From Cymbidium sinense (Eukaryota; Streptophyta; Magnoliopsida; Asparagales; Orchidaceae), in NCBI GenBank assembly GCA_021442155.1, contig CM038222.1, forward strand, positions 61,850,266 through 61,914,265: 64,000 nt of DNA, given 5' to 3'. Both the position numbers and the translations under genes were made by a program. Of the stretch, positions 48,050-60,700 are shown in pieces. The notes below the pieces were generated by a model that did no database searches, was not told the origin of the DNA, and worked only from the letters and a program-made list of their open reading frames with translations. Position 1 is the stretch's first letter, and every line of letters begins with the position of its first letter.

Positions 48050-48420
48050 TGAATAGTAAGAGTACTCTTGTGAACTGGAACATAGCCCCTATTGGATGGC
48101 CACCAACCAGGGGGTCTTCCACCTTTGGAACTACCTCTATATCTACCTCTACCTCTGCCTGGTGGAGGTCGAGTCATCCTACCCATATGTCCGTATGGTG
48201 GAATGAACTATGGGTGGAATGTAACATGCGGCTCTACCTCTTCCTCGGTGTCTCTTTCCCGCTCACTTGTAATTTCTTTTCCTTTTTCTTTTTCTTTTTC
48301 TTTTTCTTCTTTTTATTTTTCTTTTGTATTCAAATTTTTGCCAAGTTCATGAGAATACACATTTTGATTTTGAGAAAGATAGTAGGTCGCATTCTCATAT
48401 ATCTCGACCACTCTAACTGA
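48050..48420 (-). pseudogene. Copy C Gly/Arg-rich and Lys-run linker
   Basis: The minus strand encodes RPPPGRGRGRYRGSSKGGR followed by PPGWWPSNRGYVPV (about 48060-48180). Upstream of it in the protein is a Lys/Glu run, whose complement is the TTTTCTTTTTC tract at 48270-48325. Copy B has the same Lys-run then Arg/Gly order (26828-27127). The plus-strand ORFs that cover this tract are shadows of it. Confidence 0.5.
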
Positions 48421-48599
48421 GTATGGCTTTTCATCACCTTTGGTATAGTATTCAATTCCATCTCTTTGAAACTTGATGCATTGATGAAGAGATGGAACCA
48501 TCTTATTCTAGTGTATCCAAGCTGTGCGGTGAATGATGTATTCGAATTAATTATATAGAACTTGGCTTCAGTCTTCCAGTCACCTATTTCTAAATATAA

Positions 48600-49140
48600 C
48601 ATTATGGAGCCTAAAGCTCTCTCACCCCATTAATTAAATCCTCTCAACATCATTTGATCTCCTCAGAGTTTAGAGATGTCAATCCTCAAATAGGTAAGGG
48701 TTTTCAAGCTCATAATATTCACAGATGCACCTGGATCAACCAACACCCTGGAAAGTCTGAATTTTCCCATATCCACTGTGATATAGAGGAGACAGTTGTG
48801 CTCCATGTCCCCTAGAAGAAGGTCTTCATCGATGAATGTGACTCCCTGGGCTTCTCTTGAATAATGTGCCTCTCTCCAAGCGGTCAGGAGCACATTTTGG
48901 ATCAAGAAGGGCCTTGATTAATGATTCCCTCATCTCTATGGATAAGATAAGGGCATTATATATGCTTAGTTTAGCTGGTAACTTTCTTAGGTTAGCAAAG
49001 ATATTATAGTTAACTCTAGGTTGGTCCTCCACAAGCATATCCATAGGTGGAGCATCTTATGGAGGGCTTCTTGGTAATGACTTATTTCCTTATCTTGAGG
49101 TGCTACCTAGGAGGTAGAACCTTGCCACCATGAAGGTTGA
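48600..49140 (-). pseudogene. Copy C aspartic protease, best preserved of the three
   Basis: The 80-aa frame at 48663-48905 reads EDLLLGDMEHN, VDMGKFRLSRVLVDPGASVN and IMSLKTL. D57 is the probable catalytic Asp, in a DPGAS context where DTGAS or DSGAS is usual in retroviral-type proteases. The preceding part, 48826-49044 (MLVEDQPRVNYNIFANLRKL), is in another frame. The polyprotein order gag, protease, RT holds here as in copy B. The Pro in the active-site loop is an oddity that may be family-specific or a mutation. Confidence 0.7.
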
Positions 49141-49619
49141 CTTGTGACTTCTGAGATGGTTAGTGGAAGATTCTACGCTCATCGTTCACCTATTCTCCTA
49201 TAGGGCCCTCGAAATTAGATAATTTCAAGTCTATCTCAAAAGGTGAACCCATATTATTCAAAAAAGAAAAGTCCATCTATGAATCAAAAAGAGGATGATC
49301 AGAGTTGTCATAATTATTAATACTTGAAGAGTTTTCTAAAAAGTAGAATAGATAATCCATCGTACGCAATATAATTCAAACTAGTTTTCTTTCTTGATTT
49401 CTTAGATTTAAAAGGAGGTGCATGGTAGAAATCTAACAAAGTAAGTGGGGTGGAGGATTTGATGCCCTCATATGCTGATACAAGATGTCTACTAGAAGAA
49501 GAACTAGCTAAAGTAGGAATGTCTGAAGTAGTAGCTACAAGGTGGAATGCTGGACTCGTCGGTGGTTTGCTTTGGCTATCAGGATATGGCTACTGAGCTC
49601 CCACTTTCCCCAAGTTATC

Positions 49620-50900
49620 TTTGGCAACTTGCAAACCTTCCTTGATGTTGGAGGTTTGAGCTGCCTCGGACACCTATAAGGAAATTTTCTTGATTTTAGA
49701 AATAATCTTTTTAGATGTTCGAAATTAACAGATATCTTAACCTTCTTTTATTTTGAGAGGTTCACATGTATCCCCAAGGATTATTCTAACAGAATTGGAT
49801 GGTTGTTCTACTAGATATTCCTTAGGGATAACTATAGCGCCTGAATTATAGCTATGCTCATGCCAATCTTTAAATGCAAAGTAATCCTCAAAAACATGGC
49901 TAGCATGTGGTAGTTGGGGCAAAAGTTAGGATCATTACTCTTGCCCACTTCCTCCAGCTTCCTAGGCTCGGGTAGCTGAAAATTAGATTTCTTTAAGAGG
50001 TTCTTAAAGATTTTCCTGACTACCTCCCTCTTAAATAAATAAGTTTTGCTTAATTTATCTAAAAGAGTTGGTGGATGATAATTACCTAGGAGCGAGTATG
50101 TATACCGCTGTTGAGAGTATGGCTGAGGAGGAGGTGGCAAAGGCCATGGAGGCTACTAGGGCGGCCAATAAGATGGTTGAGGCGGTGGTAAAGGAGGTGA
50201 AAGGAAGGTTGTTGAGCACGAGGTCTCTCATACTAATCTATGGCCAGTTGCTTCCCTTATCCAATGTTACAACTGCCCTGGCTTCTTTTCAGAGGCTTTT
50301 TGGGGCTTTGGCTTTAATGACTAATCTTAAAAAGGTAAATGTTTGGCCTCTCCTTGTAGACTAGCCGCCTTATTGATTAATTTCTCAAATATCTTAATGG
50401 TGAAACCTTTAAGCATGAAGGCGACCGGGCCATGAATATTCTTTAATAGAATTTTAATACCATGTTGTTCAAACAACTGTAGTTCATATTTCATGCTTAA
50501 ATTATGCCATCTAAGAATATAATCAATAAGAGACTCACCGGGGTATTGTTGAGCTACAACGAGAACACCCACAGTTACCCTTTGTTGAGCTTCAGTAAAC
50601 CTCTTAATAAAGAGTTGCTCCAACTTAGCAAAAGTCTTCACTGAATCATTGAAAAGTTCAATGTACCAATCAAAAGCTATGCCTAGGCTACGAGACAATA
50701 ATAATGCATCAGCCACCAGTAGCTCTAAAGTGTGCAATATGTTGGCGAGGGTTCTCAGCCATCAAAGCTTTTGAAAGAAGGAGGCACAAAACCCTTAGGA
50801 TATTGGATAGCATCAAATTCCTCTAGGTAGGGTCTACCCTTTGAAACTAATGAACCACCTCGAGCTTGTGCCAGCGCTTCCTTCACTTATTGTTCCACCA
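49620..50900 (-). pseudogene. gag: Copy C gag, interrupted
   Basis: The 136-aa frame at 50327-50737 spans the gag core: GIAFDWYIELFNDSVKTF, FIKRFTEAQQRVTV, QQYPGESLIDYILRWHNL and KINKAASLQGEA-like text to its end. It overlaps the break in copy A and shows that the A stop replaced a Gln. The frame 49832-50140 gives the Pro/Gln linker (PPPPQPYSQQRY) and the start of the Cys/His motif (DPNFCPNYH). The motif is then frameshifted into 49737-49922 (SHVFEDYFAFKDW), where the last Cys is Tyr. The N-terminus (50740-50900) is frameshifted. Confidence 0.8.
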
Positions 50901-52725
50901 TGAGTTTGATGTCCTTTTCTTGTATGGAGGTACTGTTCACTACCTTCCTATACAAGCTAGTACTACTCTGCTCTACTGGAGGTGAGCTCTTGGGTTCATC
51001 AGACATGCAATAACTTCAGTGACCTCTCCATAATGGTAGATGCCTGGGCTTGATTAAAGTGCTAGGTCCTAACAAATCGTCAACTCTCTTCCTCATCCTA
51101 TCAATTTGGTCATCTTTTTGAGTTATTGAAGGAGGTGTTGGGTTGAATAGGCTATATCATCCTATTCAGTCGCAACACCTTCCAAAATATGATGATCCCA
51201 AGGAGAACCTCTAGTATCAACCATATGTACCTCTGCTGAGTCTTCCAACAAATCATCTTCATCGATCAAAGCTAACCTTCTCCTCTTTGAGGTCAGACCA
51301 ATCAGACCCTAGATTTCTTTCTATTTCATTAAAATGTTGTGCTAAGATATCATCCAAAGAATGGTCTAATTATGCTGGCATAAATACTCGTGGATTGGGT
51401 GGTATGCTCATGTGACAAGATACACTTGACCTCCCCTGCTACTAGAGTGTTAAACCTATGAGGGCTATGCTCACTAGAGGACACATGCTCATGACTATCA
51501 ACTACTATAGGTGGAGTGCTGGCCCTAGGGGGATCTACTACCATGGGGACCATAAAACTATCCCCTTCTCCTTCTATCACTGTTATATCCATGATTGGTT
51601 GAGGTGATGGGGGGGGATGTTACGATACGATGTTGGGAGGTCATCACTCCTTCTTCACCGCAACTAAAGTAGGAGGTTGAGTAGGAGATCTCTCCTTCAC
51701 CTCAGTCGGTGGAGTAGATAAAGTGGGATCCCTTGGCCATAGTTGGATCACTAGTGGAGCTTTCTTCTCCCCTGATGCTGCTCTCATGGATTTGGGTGGA
51801 ACTGTAGATGATGGAACCTGAACTAGTGTTGGTGGATGTGGAGTAGAGTGGTGTGGTGGAGACAACATAGACTGCCTCTGTACGGGGGCTCTCCTCCTAT
51901 GATGGTGGTATCAGTCAACACAATACTTATGATTGACAGTGCACCCGATGGAAATCTTGAGGGCTAGGCACCGGCGCCTTTGCCTCTCTCTAGTGATGTG
52001 AACTGCTGGGCCTCTCGCCTCTCACGATGAATGCTCACCTACTCTCAGGAATAATAATCAAACTGGGCATCGATTATCCATAAGCCCTACCAACTTGGCA
52101 TAAAACTATCTTGAGGCCAGCATATGACCTCCTCCTATCTCTAACATGTGTCTCATAATAAATCGAGGTGGAGGTGATACTACAATCCTCCTAACATCTT
52201 CCTCTCCTTCAAAATCGGAAAGGGGATGGAACTTGTTCTGAGTAAGCAAAGGAGATTATCTGGGTGACCCTCTTCATAATGTGAGATCTTGTCTCATCTC
52301 ATTGCAATGCGGTATGTGGTTTTGCTTGATCTTTGCGGCTCTATTGTCTTTGGGTTGGCTAGAGTGGGGAGCAGGAGACCCTACTCAAAGGTAGGGAAAC
52401 TATCCCTGAAGCCGGATAGCCTTCCCCACGAGAGGTGGCCAATGAGTGGGTGCTTGCCATTGGGCAATGGGGCATATACCCGAACTATAGTTGCTATGGG
52501 AACTCTGCCTTCCTCTTGAGGGAAATTCGAATCAAGGGCATCTCTATGAATGATTGGCTCACCACCACATTCTTTGGTGAGGGTTTCCCTCACAAGTAAT
52601 CCAGCTCCCTCAAATCCTTGGCCAAAATGTATCAAATGAGCAAAATCAGTTTGGGGGAGGCTGGCCCAATCCAAGGCCAAATCCATCCCAAAGGGGAAAG
52701 TGAACACATACTTCTGTGAATCCAT
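50901..52725 (-). pseudogene. Copy C N-terminal ORF upstream of gag, broken
   Basis: The start is probably the ATG at 52725, giving MDSQKYVFTFPFGMDLALDW, then FAHLIHFGQGFEGAG. Copy A shares GMD-LDWASL and copy B shares HLIHFGRGF, so the reading frame was once real. Frames at 51644-51868 (Pro-rich, PHHSTPHPPTLVQVPSS) and 51350-51592 continue the region. I find no recognisable enzyme or structural motif. About 600 aa lie between this start and the gag core. It is either a long gag leader or a separate ORF1. Confidence 0.55.
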
Positions 52726-52859
52726 CTATTTTGTACTGCACTGAGAAAAGCTTACTAGACTAAGTTGAAACTAAATTAGAACTCTACAATTGTTGAAAAT
52801 AAACTCAAATCAGATTTTTTTTCCTTGGTATTGACTTTTTAAATTTGGTTTAGAGTTTG

Positions 52860-54300
52860 AACTCACACTCAATAATTTAAATATGTTAAGTGGGGCTCAT
52901 TGAATTTAGGAGAATTTTGAATAACTTGAAGGAGAGATTTTGAGTTCATTTGAGTTTAGAATCCACATTCAACAAATTTGTATATGTTGAATAGGTTCAA
53001 GTATTTTAGGGAGGCTTTTGATACTTCCATTGGTTCATATTTGAATTTGATTTTATATTTGGGGACCCTTTATTTAACAAATTTGAGTATGTTAAATAGA
53101 TGGTCAATTGATTTTTTGTTTGGGATTACTTATTTAGCAAATTTGGGTATGCAAAATGAGTTATTTAAAAACTAATTTTCTTTTTGTTTGTTTGCCCATG
53201 ATGTGTATCATGTGTGAATTTAGAAATGGAATCTTTACTTAGCAAATTTGTGTATGCTAAATAAAGCCTAAATATATTTAATTTTTTTTTTTATTTTGAA
53301 AATGTGATCTTTACTTAGCAAATTTGTGTATGCTAAATAAAGGTCAAATGTGTTTGAATTTTATTTTGATTTTGAAAATGGGATCTTTACTTAACAAATT
53401 TATGTATGCTAAATAAAGCCTAAATGTGTTTGAATTTTATTTTGATTTTGAAAATGGGATCTTTACTTAGCAAATTTGGGTATACTAAATAAAGCCCAAA
53501 TGTGTTTGATTTTTATTTTGATTTTGAAAATGGGATCTTTACTTAGTAAATTTGTGTATACTAAATAAAGCCCAAATATGTTTGATTTTTATTTTGATTT
53601 AAGTTATTTTTGAAAAAGGGGGATTTCTGTTTAACAAATATAGTGTGTTAAATAGAATCCAATTTATTTTATTTTTCTTTTTTTGAAAAAAAATGAAACT
53701 CTCATTTGATAAATTTGGGTATGTTAAATGGAATTCCAATATATTTTGATTTTCATGATTTTTACAAAGGAGATTTCCATTTAACATATTTGGGTATGTA
53801 AAATGGAAGTCAATCATATTTTATTTTTCAAATATGAAATTTTTGTGTGTGATTATTTATTTATTTGAAGAGAAGAAAATTCCAACTGAACACATTTGGA
53901 ATGTGTTGAGTTGAGTTTCAAATGATGTGATTTTATTTGAAAATGAAACCACCATTCAACAAATTTGGATATATTAAATGAAGATACTTATTTTCAAATT
54001 TGTGCTTTTGAAAGGAAAGAAACTCCAACTCTAATATATATATGGAATATATTAGGTGGAGTTTCAATTTTTATGATATGATTTTATAAAATCTTCATTC
54101 AATAAATTTGGATATATTGAATGAGGATTCTCATTTTCAAATATGTGCTTTTAAAAGGAAAAACTCTAACTTCAACATATGTGAGATATATTGAGTGGAG
54201 TTTCAAAAAAAATGATTTTATTTGGAAATGAAACCTTCATTCAATAAATTTCGGTATGTTGAATGAAGATGCTCATTTTCAAATATGCACTTTTTGAAAG
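52860..54300. repeat. Copy C leader: clearest hairpin array
   Basis: About 17 units lie between the primer-binding site and the first ORF. Five consecutive units with a 72-78 bp period are nearly uniform, starting at 53233, 53309, 53385, 53461 and 53537. Each has a 12-nt left arm (CTTTACTTAGCA or variant), a 10-nt loop of the AATTTGTGTA type and a 12-nt right arm (TGCTAAATAAAG or variant). Outer units carry different but still complementary arms, for example ATTCAACA with TGTTGAAT at 52967-52992 and CTTCATTCAATA with TGTTGAATGAAG at 54235-54268. The longest is at 54019-54065. Filler between units is T-rich. Confidence 0.85.
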
Positions 54301-54472
54301 ATGATTTTGATTTGGTTTTGAAAAGAACCTACATGTGGCTTAGATGGGGTTGAGTTATATATTTTGTGAAAACATTTTGTGCAAGTATTTTATTATGTGA
54401 ACTTTGGGAAAGCTTTTGAAAAGTGATATTTTTATAAAGGATTTATTTTTCTTATTTATGGGATGAACCTTG

Positions 54473-54599
54473 CCTTACCATAGAGATGGTAAGGAGGTTC
54501 AACAAGGTCTTTAGTTATCTCTTTTAGTTAAATTTTATTTTCACCTATTGGGGGACCCAACAGGGTTTTAAGACCTACATGGAATGAGGTCCTAAAACT
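54473..54599 (-). other. Copy C leader: two conserved stem-loops
   Basis: Stem 1 is CCTTACCAT (54473-54481), loop AGAG, ATGGTAAGG (54486-54494), perfect over 9 bp. Stem 2 is GGTTTTAAGACC (54564-54575), a 12-nt loop, GGTCCTAAAACT (54588-54599), with ten of twelve positions paired. Position and spacing equal those in copy B. Stem 1 differs from copy B by one complete base pair. Confidence 0.75.
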
Positions 54600-54745
54600 T
54601 AAAGGATGTTGGCTAGCTTAGCTTAAGAATGAAATGAGCTAAGTGCCAATGGAAAAGAAGGATAGTCTCGGATTCATTTGAAACACAAATCTACTATCGA
54701 TACTTAGAGACAACGATCATTTACCTAAGATGGAGAGAGGAACCT

Positions 54746-54763
54746 TCCCCAGCGGAGTCGCTA
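54746..54763 (-). promoter_or_regulatory. Primer-binding site, tRNA-Arg type (copy C)
   Basis: The minus strand reads TAGCGACTCCGCTGGGGA. It fits the 3' end of tRNA-Arg (CCCCAGCGGAGTCG plus CCA) at 17 of 18 positions, the exception being the second base. It sits at the LTR border like the sites in copies A and B. Confidence 0.75.
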
Positions 54764-57700
54764 GAAAAATCTATGGTGTTTTATTTTTGAGATTGATGTG
54801 TTATGTGTGTTTATGTGAGGGGACACCACGCAGATCTGCAGATGTACTCATTAGGGTGATTAGGTACAACATTAAGGAATAGTGTACTATCTCAAGAGAT
54901 AAAAGTCATTATAATGGACCTGATCACCTAATGAGGACTCCTTAGGTATGATGGGTCTTCGAATGTATCGAAGATCTTTCCCCTACTTTACATGAAAAAG
55001 TAAAGCAGGGTTTATTTAAACCGACATTAAGTTCCCTATTGAGGTAAGCCCCCATAGTTAATTACATCATAAGGAATGAGATTCCATAGGAATACACTCG
55101 ATTAAGGTAAATGATCATTTTCTCCAAAAATTTCAAAGATAGGACTATCAATCAATTGTTTATTTTTAATAAAATCAAGCAGGATTGCTCAAAAGGAGAG
55201 AGTAATTATCGAAACTAAAGGGAGATGAGTAGGGGATGCTCATGATACTATGAAACCTAGTGAGCATCCCAAACTATCCTATGGTTGGGCTTTATATTTT
55301 TGAAATTAAGGAGAATTATATGTTTGAGTTGAATTTTTATTAGAAATCTAGGGCTTACAATTCCGCAATACAATATTATAGAAATACCTAAGAGGTGAGG
55401 ATTTATGCTTGTAGCCCGCAAAGGGAAACAACAACCTCGGATCCTAAATCTAGAGAGTTTTGGTGAGGGCCAAAGTTCGACCTAAATCTAAGGCAAAAAG
55501 TGGGTATATGATTTACCTCCACAAGAGAGAATAAACTACCTGATTGTTGGACTTACAACCGCTTAGAGTGGCCGCTAACTAACTCCTTCAATGATTTTAA
55601 ATATATGTAGGTAAGTCATATGCTTTGCAAGATGGTCAGGCTGTTATTTACTTAGAAGGAAAACTAAGTCCTTAAACGCACTTCCTAAGAGGCTAGATCA
55701 TGAAGGGTGAATAATGACCTAAATCTAATGAAAATTTTGTCAAGTTTTCTTTGATTTTTGAACATTTGAATTTGACACAGGCTATGGGATTTTATATGCC
55801 CAATGCATGAGAAAATCAGTTATGGGCCAAAATCAGAAAGAATGAGGTGTGTTTCCACCATGGCTCTCAAAGTTCAAGCTATTTTCTCTAGCAAAGGTGG
55901 AAGCCCTCCATTAGCAAGAGTGAGATAATATGATTTATGCATGATATGAGACATACAACATCCAATTAAGAGGCTGTTAAATCTTTTATTATCTTTATTT
56001 ATGTCCTAAGCTTTAGGTATGGTTATGAATTATTTAGTTTAATTTTGAATTGATTAATTGGATAGAAAATTGATTTTTTCCTAAGAGCCTAAATTGTATC
56101 TAGGCCACACAGCAATCACCAACCATAAAGAAACTATGAAGAGGCATGCTATTTCTAATGCATAAGCTAAACAAATATCAAATAATTTTATAAAGCTATC
56201 ACAAAAGAATAAGAGGCGGTGTTGGGCCACAACAAAAGAAATATGGGTAGAGCTCTACCCAATACATCCCGGTATAATGAAAGAATAAATTACAATCATG
56301 AAGTGATAAGTGTTATGAGGTCATTCATTCTTCATCCTCAATTCTTCACTCCTTGTCCTTCATTCCTTCATCTTGGTTTACTCCATTTCTTTCTTTCTTT
56401 TGGTTTGACTTGGGATGTAGTTTGCTCCAAGGCCTCACATGGTATATAAGATGTAGTCTTATAACCAATGTTCACCTTAATCCCCATAACACTTATCCTA
56501 ATCCTAATGTAAAAATTACATTAAAAGGAAGGAAAGTAAATCTAGCTACACTTGCAAAATAAATGTTAGCTAAACACACCATACAACCCAAGCAATTATA
56601 GGAATAATTTAAACTTAGTACCCCACACATGGGTAACCAAGCCCACCTATCCTAATTTGGGTTATGCTTAGGGGTATAAGTAACTTGCATAGCAAAAAGC
56701 ATTTATATTTTTATTATAGTGCTTAAGCACAACCCCTACAGAAAATATGATTAGGCTAATATCGGCCTAACATCCAGACTACACACATACACCCTAACAT
56801 CCAGTCTAAAATAATACATCACAAAACTAAGCATTCATCAAACCATGCACCGTCCTAACTTAAAGCTAGAAATGGTGACTTAGTCTAATGTGCATGTGTT
56901 AGAGCTTGTGTAGTATGTCCTAGCTAGGCTTTAGGGTTATGATTTGCAAAGTGTGAGAGGTTTAATTTATAAAGGATTTATTTCTCTTTAAGTAGTTTAG
57001 TTGATTTGGGGAATTTTATTTAATATTTTCTTATTTCATGTAACCTATACTTAACAACTAAGTGTTATAAAGAGAAGAAAGAGAGGGAGAATATCTCTTT
57101 TATCCCTACCTTAAGTGATTTCTATGATAAATTGGTTAATGAATTTCCTTTGGTGAATGGTTTATTATGTGTTTTAATTAATCCTAAGTTTAGATTCATT
57201 CTAAATAGTCCTATTCAATAAGAAAGACATCTTAGGATTAGTTAGGGTGGATTACTATTACATAACACACACCCATTCATTTCTTTCCATTATGTATATT
57301 ATGCATATGAATAATCCTAAGCATATCTATACATGCAATGCAAATCTTAGCACACTTTGATGATGAATGCAAAGAGATGTGATTTGAAAATTTTGGATAT
57401 CCCATTTATTGATTGAATTATTAATGCATGTCTTTAGTTATGTAGAAAAGAGGGATTTTTCATCCATTAGCTAAATGCACATCCATATGTATAAAAGTTA
57501 TAAGTGAGTACATGCCATTATTTTTACACCATGGTGGGTACAAGACCTACTTAGACTACTTAAAGTCTCACACCGAGATGTCTAATATACCACTTTTCTT
57601 AGATACATGTGTAAAAACTACAAGGATGAGAAAATGCAAAATTTATGTTTCACTTATTTGGTTGTATGATTTACATGTAATATGAAGATCTTTTCTAGGT

Positions 57701-60700
57701 CTTAATATAGAGATGCATAGGAATAGATTTAGGCAAGTGTTATGTTCTTTTCAAATGAACTATACACTTGCAAATCCTATGTGAATCCATATTAAGGGAA
57801 AGAAAGAGAACTTCATAGTACACATTTTATGTTATCATCACATACAAGCTTATAAATATTTATAACTAGCATCACTTCATTTATAATCTTTGGTTTATAA
57901 GTTTTGAAAATAATTTTTGATTTAATAGTGATAATAATCACTCATATTCTTAATTTTATCCAACACATGTAATTTGACATAAAAGGAAACATTTTATTAA
58001 TTAATTTTTAAAAGAAATGAATGCATGATTTCATATGGAAAATAACATTTAGCATGATTGGAAAAAAAATAAAGGAATGTAAGCACATGACTTCATTCAC
58101 CCTAATTAATTTCTAAGGACAATCATATCAAATAAGATCATTTAAAATGAATCAAAATTCTTTAAGGAGATTTTTATTTTTGAATTTTATTTGACTTAAG
58201 AAATATGAGAAGGGTTTGCTAGTCCTAACCCATTCCTCCATGTGTGAATTAGTTTGGTTTAATTTAGAAATAATTAAGTTGATTTTATATTTTACTTAGG
58301 TTAAGGTATGAATTAAATAGATTAATTATCCCTTACCTATATCACAATAAGTTAATTAACTAATTAATAATAAGCCAATATGATATGCAACCACATAAAA
58401 AGTAAATTTTTAATGCTCCTAAGAAATGAAAGGGGCCTAATACAATTGGCTTATGATTGATAATTAATTAAACTTAAGGATCTCACTTAATTACTCTTAT
58501 GATTTTCTCATACATGTGAGCCAATCATAATTTCATTATCTCTCACCTTAGTTTATTGAACACCCAAGGAGCTACCCAAGATCAATTAAAGGTTTTTGGG
58601 TGAATTTATTTTTAATTTATATTTCATTAGGCCATTAATGAATTAATTAAATGCTTTAGTTATGCTTTGATTTGAATGATGAAATTAACTTAGGAGAAAT
58701 GATCAAGGGAAAGGCCTCAATCCTAATCCCTAAATCATTCAATCATTCTACTAGGTTTTGATTTCCTCATTTTGAAGATCTAATTACTTGATTAATCAAC
58801 TAATCATTTCATTAACCCATTAATTAATTTATTTTCAAAGGTAAAGAATACTTAGGAAATAAATTAGGAAAAATGTCCCCAACCATATTCCCTAAATAAT
58901 CTTACTGTTTAACAGAGATAATTATATTCAAGTGATTAATCAAGCTACTGCTCATCTCTTAATTATAATTAATTTGATTAAGAGAGTGATTAAGGCTTAC
59001 TCAAATGATTTCCCTAATTAAGCAATCAATAAAATCTCAAAAAAAATAAGGGAGGCAGAGGTCATCCCCCAAAACATCTACAAAAAATTTGAGATTAATT
59101 AAATGTTTATTAAGGTATAATTAAGTTAATTACATTTTTTGATAAAACCCTAATTAAACCAAGGTCACTGTTCAAAATCAATTAATTATAATTTTCCTAG
59201 ATTCTCCTCTGTAATATTTTTAAAATGAGCCTAAGTTTATGTTTTTGGATTTTTCTACAATTTGTTATGATTTTAGAAAGTTTGATCATTAAAATCAGAT
59301 TAATTAAGCCTATTAAACCCCTAATCCCGTCGGGCCACGTGGCTGTTGACGCAGTGCGCTTTCCACATTGCGTGATGGGATTGGTTATTTAAGTTGTCAC
59401 ATCTAAAGCTTAGTTGATCATTTGAAATGTATTACAAGCTTTGGTTTTAATCAATTTTGATTTGGTTTGATTTCAAGTTGATTTGACCTTTTAGGTCAAG
59501 TTGGGTTCATGGTCAATTAGGCTAAGTTGGGTCTAATTTGGTCAATTGAAGTGGTCAAGTTCAACAATCAATTTGAAATGAATTTGACCCATTAGTTGCA
59601 ATCAATTTGGTTTAGATCAAGATTTGACCCATTTTGGCTTTTTAGGCCAATATAGGTCAACTTAGATCAAATGGTCAATTGGGTTTGGTTTGGCTCAATT
59701 GATGATTTGGTCATGTTCAATCATTAATTATGAATGGGTTTGAGTCAATGGTTTTAATCAATTTTGCATATGGTGAATTTTGGCTTGTTTATGTCTCATT
59801 TGGGCTAAGTGTTGACTTGGTCAAAGGCTAGGTTTGACTTGGTTTGACCCAGTTTGAGTGATTGATCATTCTAGGATGAATGTTGGTCATAATGTGAGAC
59901 TTGGATGGGCTTAGTTCAATCCAATTTGTGTTGGATTAGAACTTAGCTCAAAAAGGTCTTTGAGGTCAATTTAAGTCAAGTGAGCCTAAATGGGTTAATT
60001 AACTTGATCAAGGCTTGATTTAAGTTTGGTTGAACTCACATATGGACTTATGATAGAAATATAAATCCAATTTCAAGTGGTTTGGAGTCAAATGGGTTTT
60101 GGTTCATTTGACAATTTCAAGTCAAAAGGGATTATCACGGGTTTGACTTGGGTTAGTTTGATTTTGGCTTAGTGATTGTAGTTTATGTTTATATTTGGGT
60201 ATGTGATAAATGAGTGATTGTTTGAAGAGAAAATCCAAGGGTTTGGATTGATTTAAGAATGATTTGGTTAAATCCAAGAAATCGGCTTAAAGGATATAAA
60301 TTGGGTTTCGATTTGAGTTTTGAATTTGTATTGATTTGATTTTGGCCATTTGAATTTATATTTCATCTATATTTATTAATATAAATGAGAATATAAATGA
60401 TCCATGAGAGAATCATGTGAGTTAGGAGTGATTTGATTTGTGAATTTGGCTAAGGTAGGTCAAAAGTTTAAAGAAGAGGTTTTGATTTGGTTTGATTTAT
60501 ATTCATTTGATTTGGATGATTTGGATACCAATTTCATTTATAATTGTGAATATAAGTGATGGAATAAGTGTTTTATAAAGAAATCACTTGTCTTTGAGTT
60601 TATTTGAAAGGTTCTTAAGCTTATGAATGTGGTTCATAAGGCTTAGGAAGGTTTTGGATTTGGAATTGATTTTGGATTTGAATCATTTAGAATTGGAATT

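Noticed and set aside
48049..48420. Plus-strand ORFs of 123 and 86 aa with a Phe/Ser run
   Set aside because: They are the complement of the Lys-run and Arg/Gly linker of copy C, and their Phe-rich text is the T/C tract read on the wrong strand.
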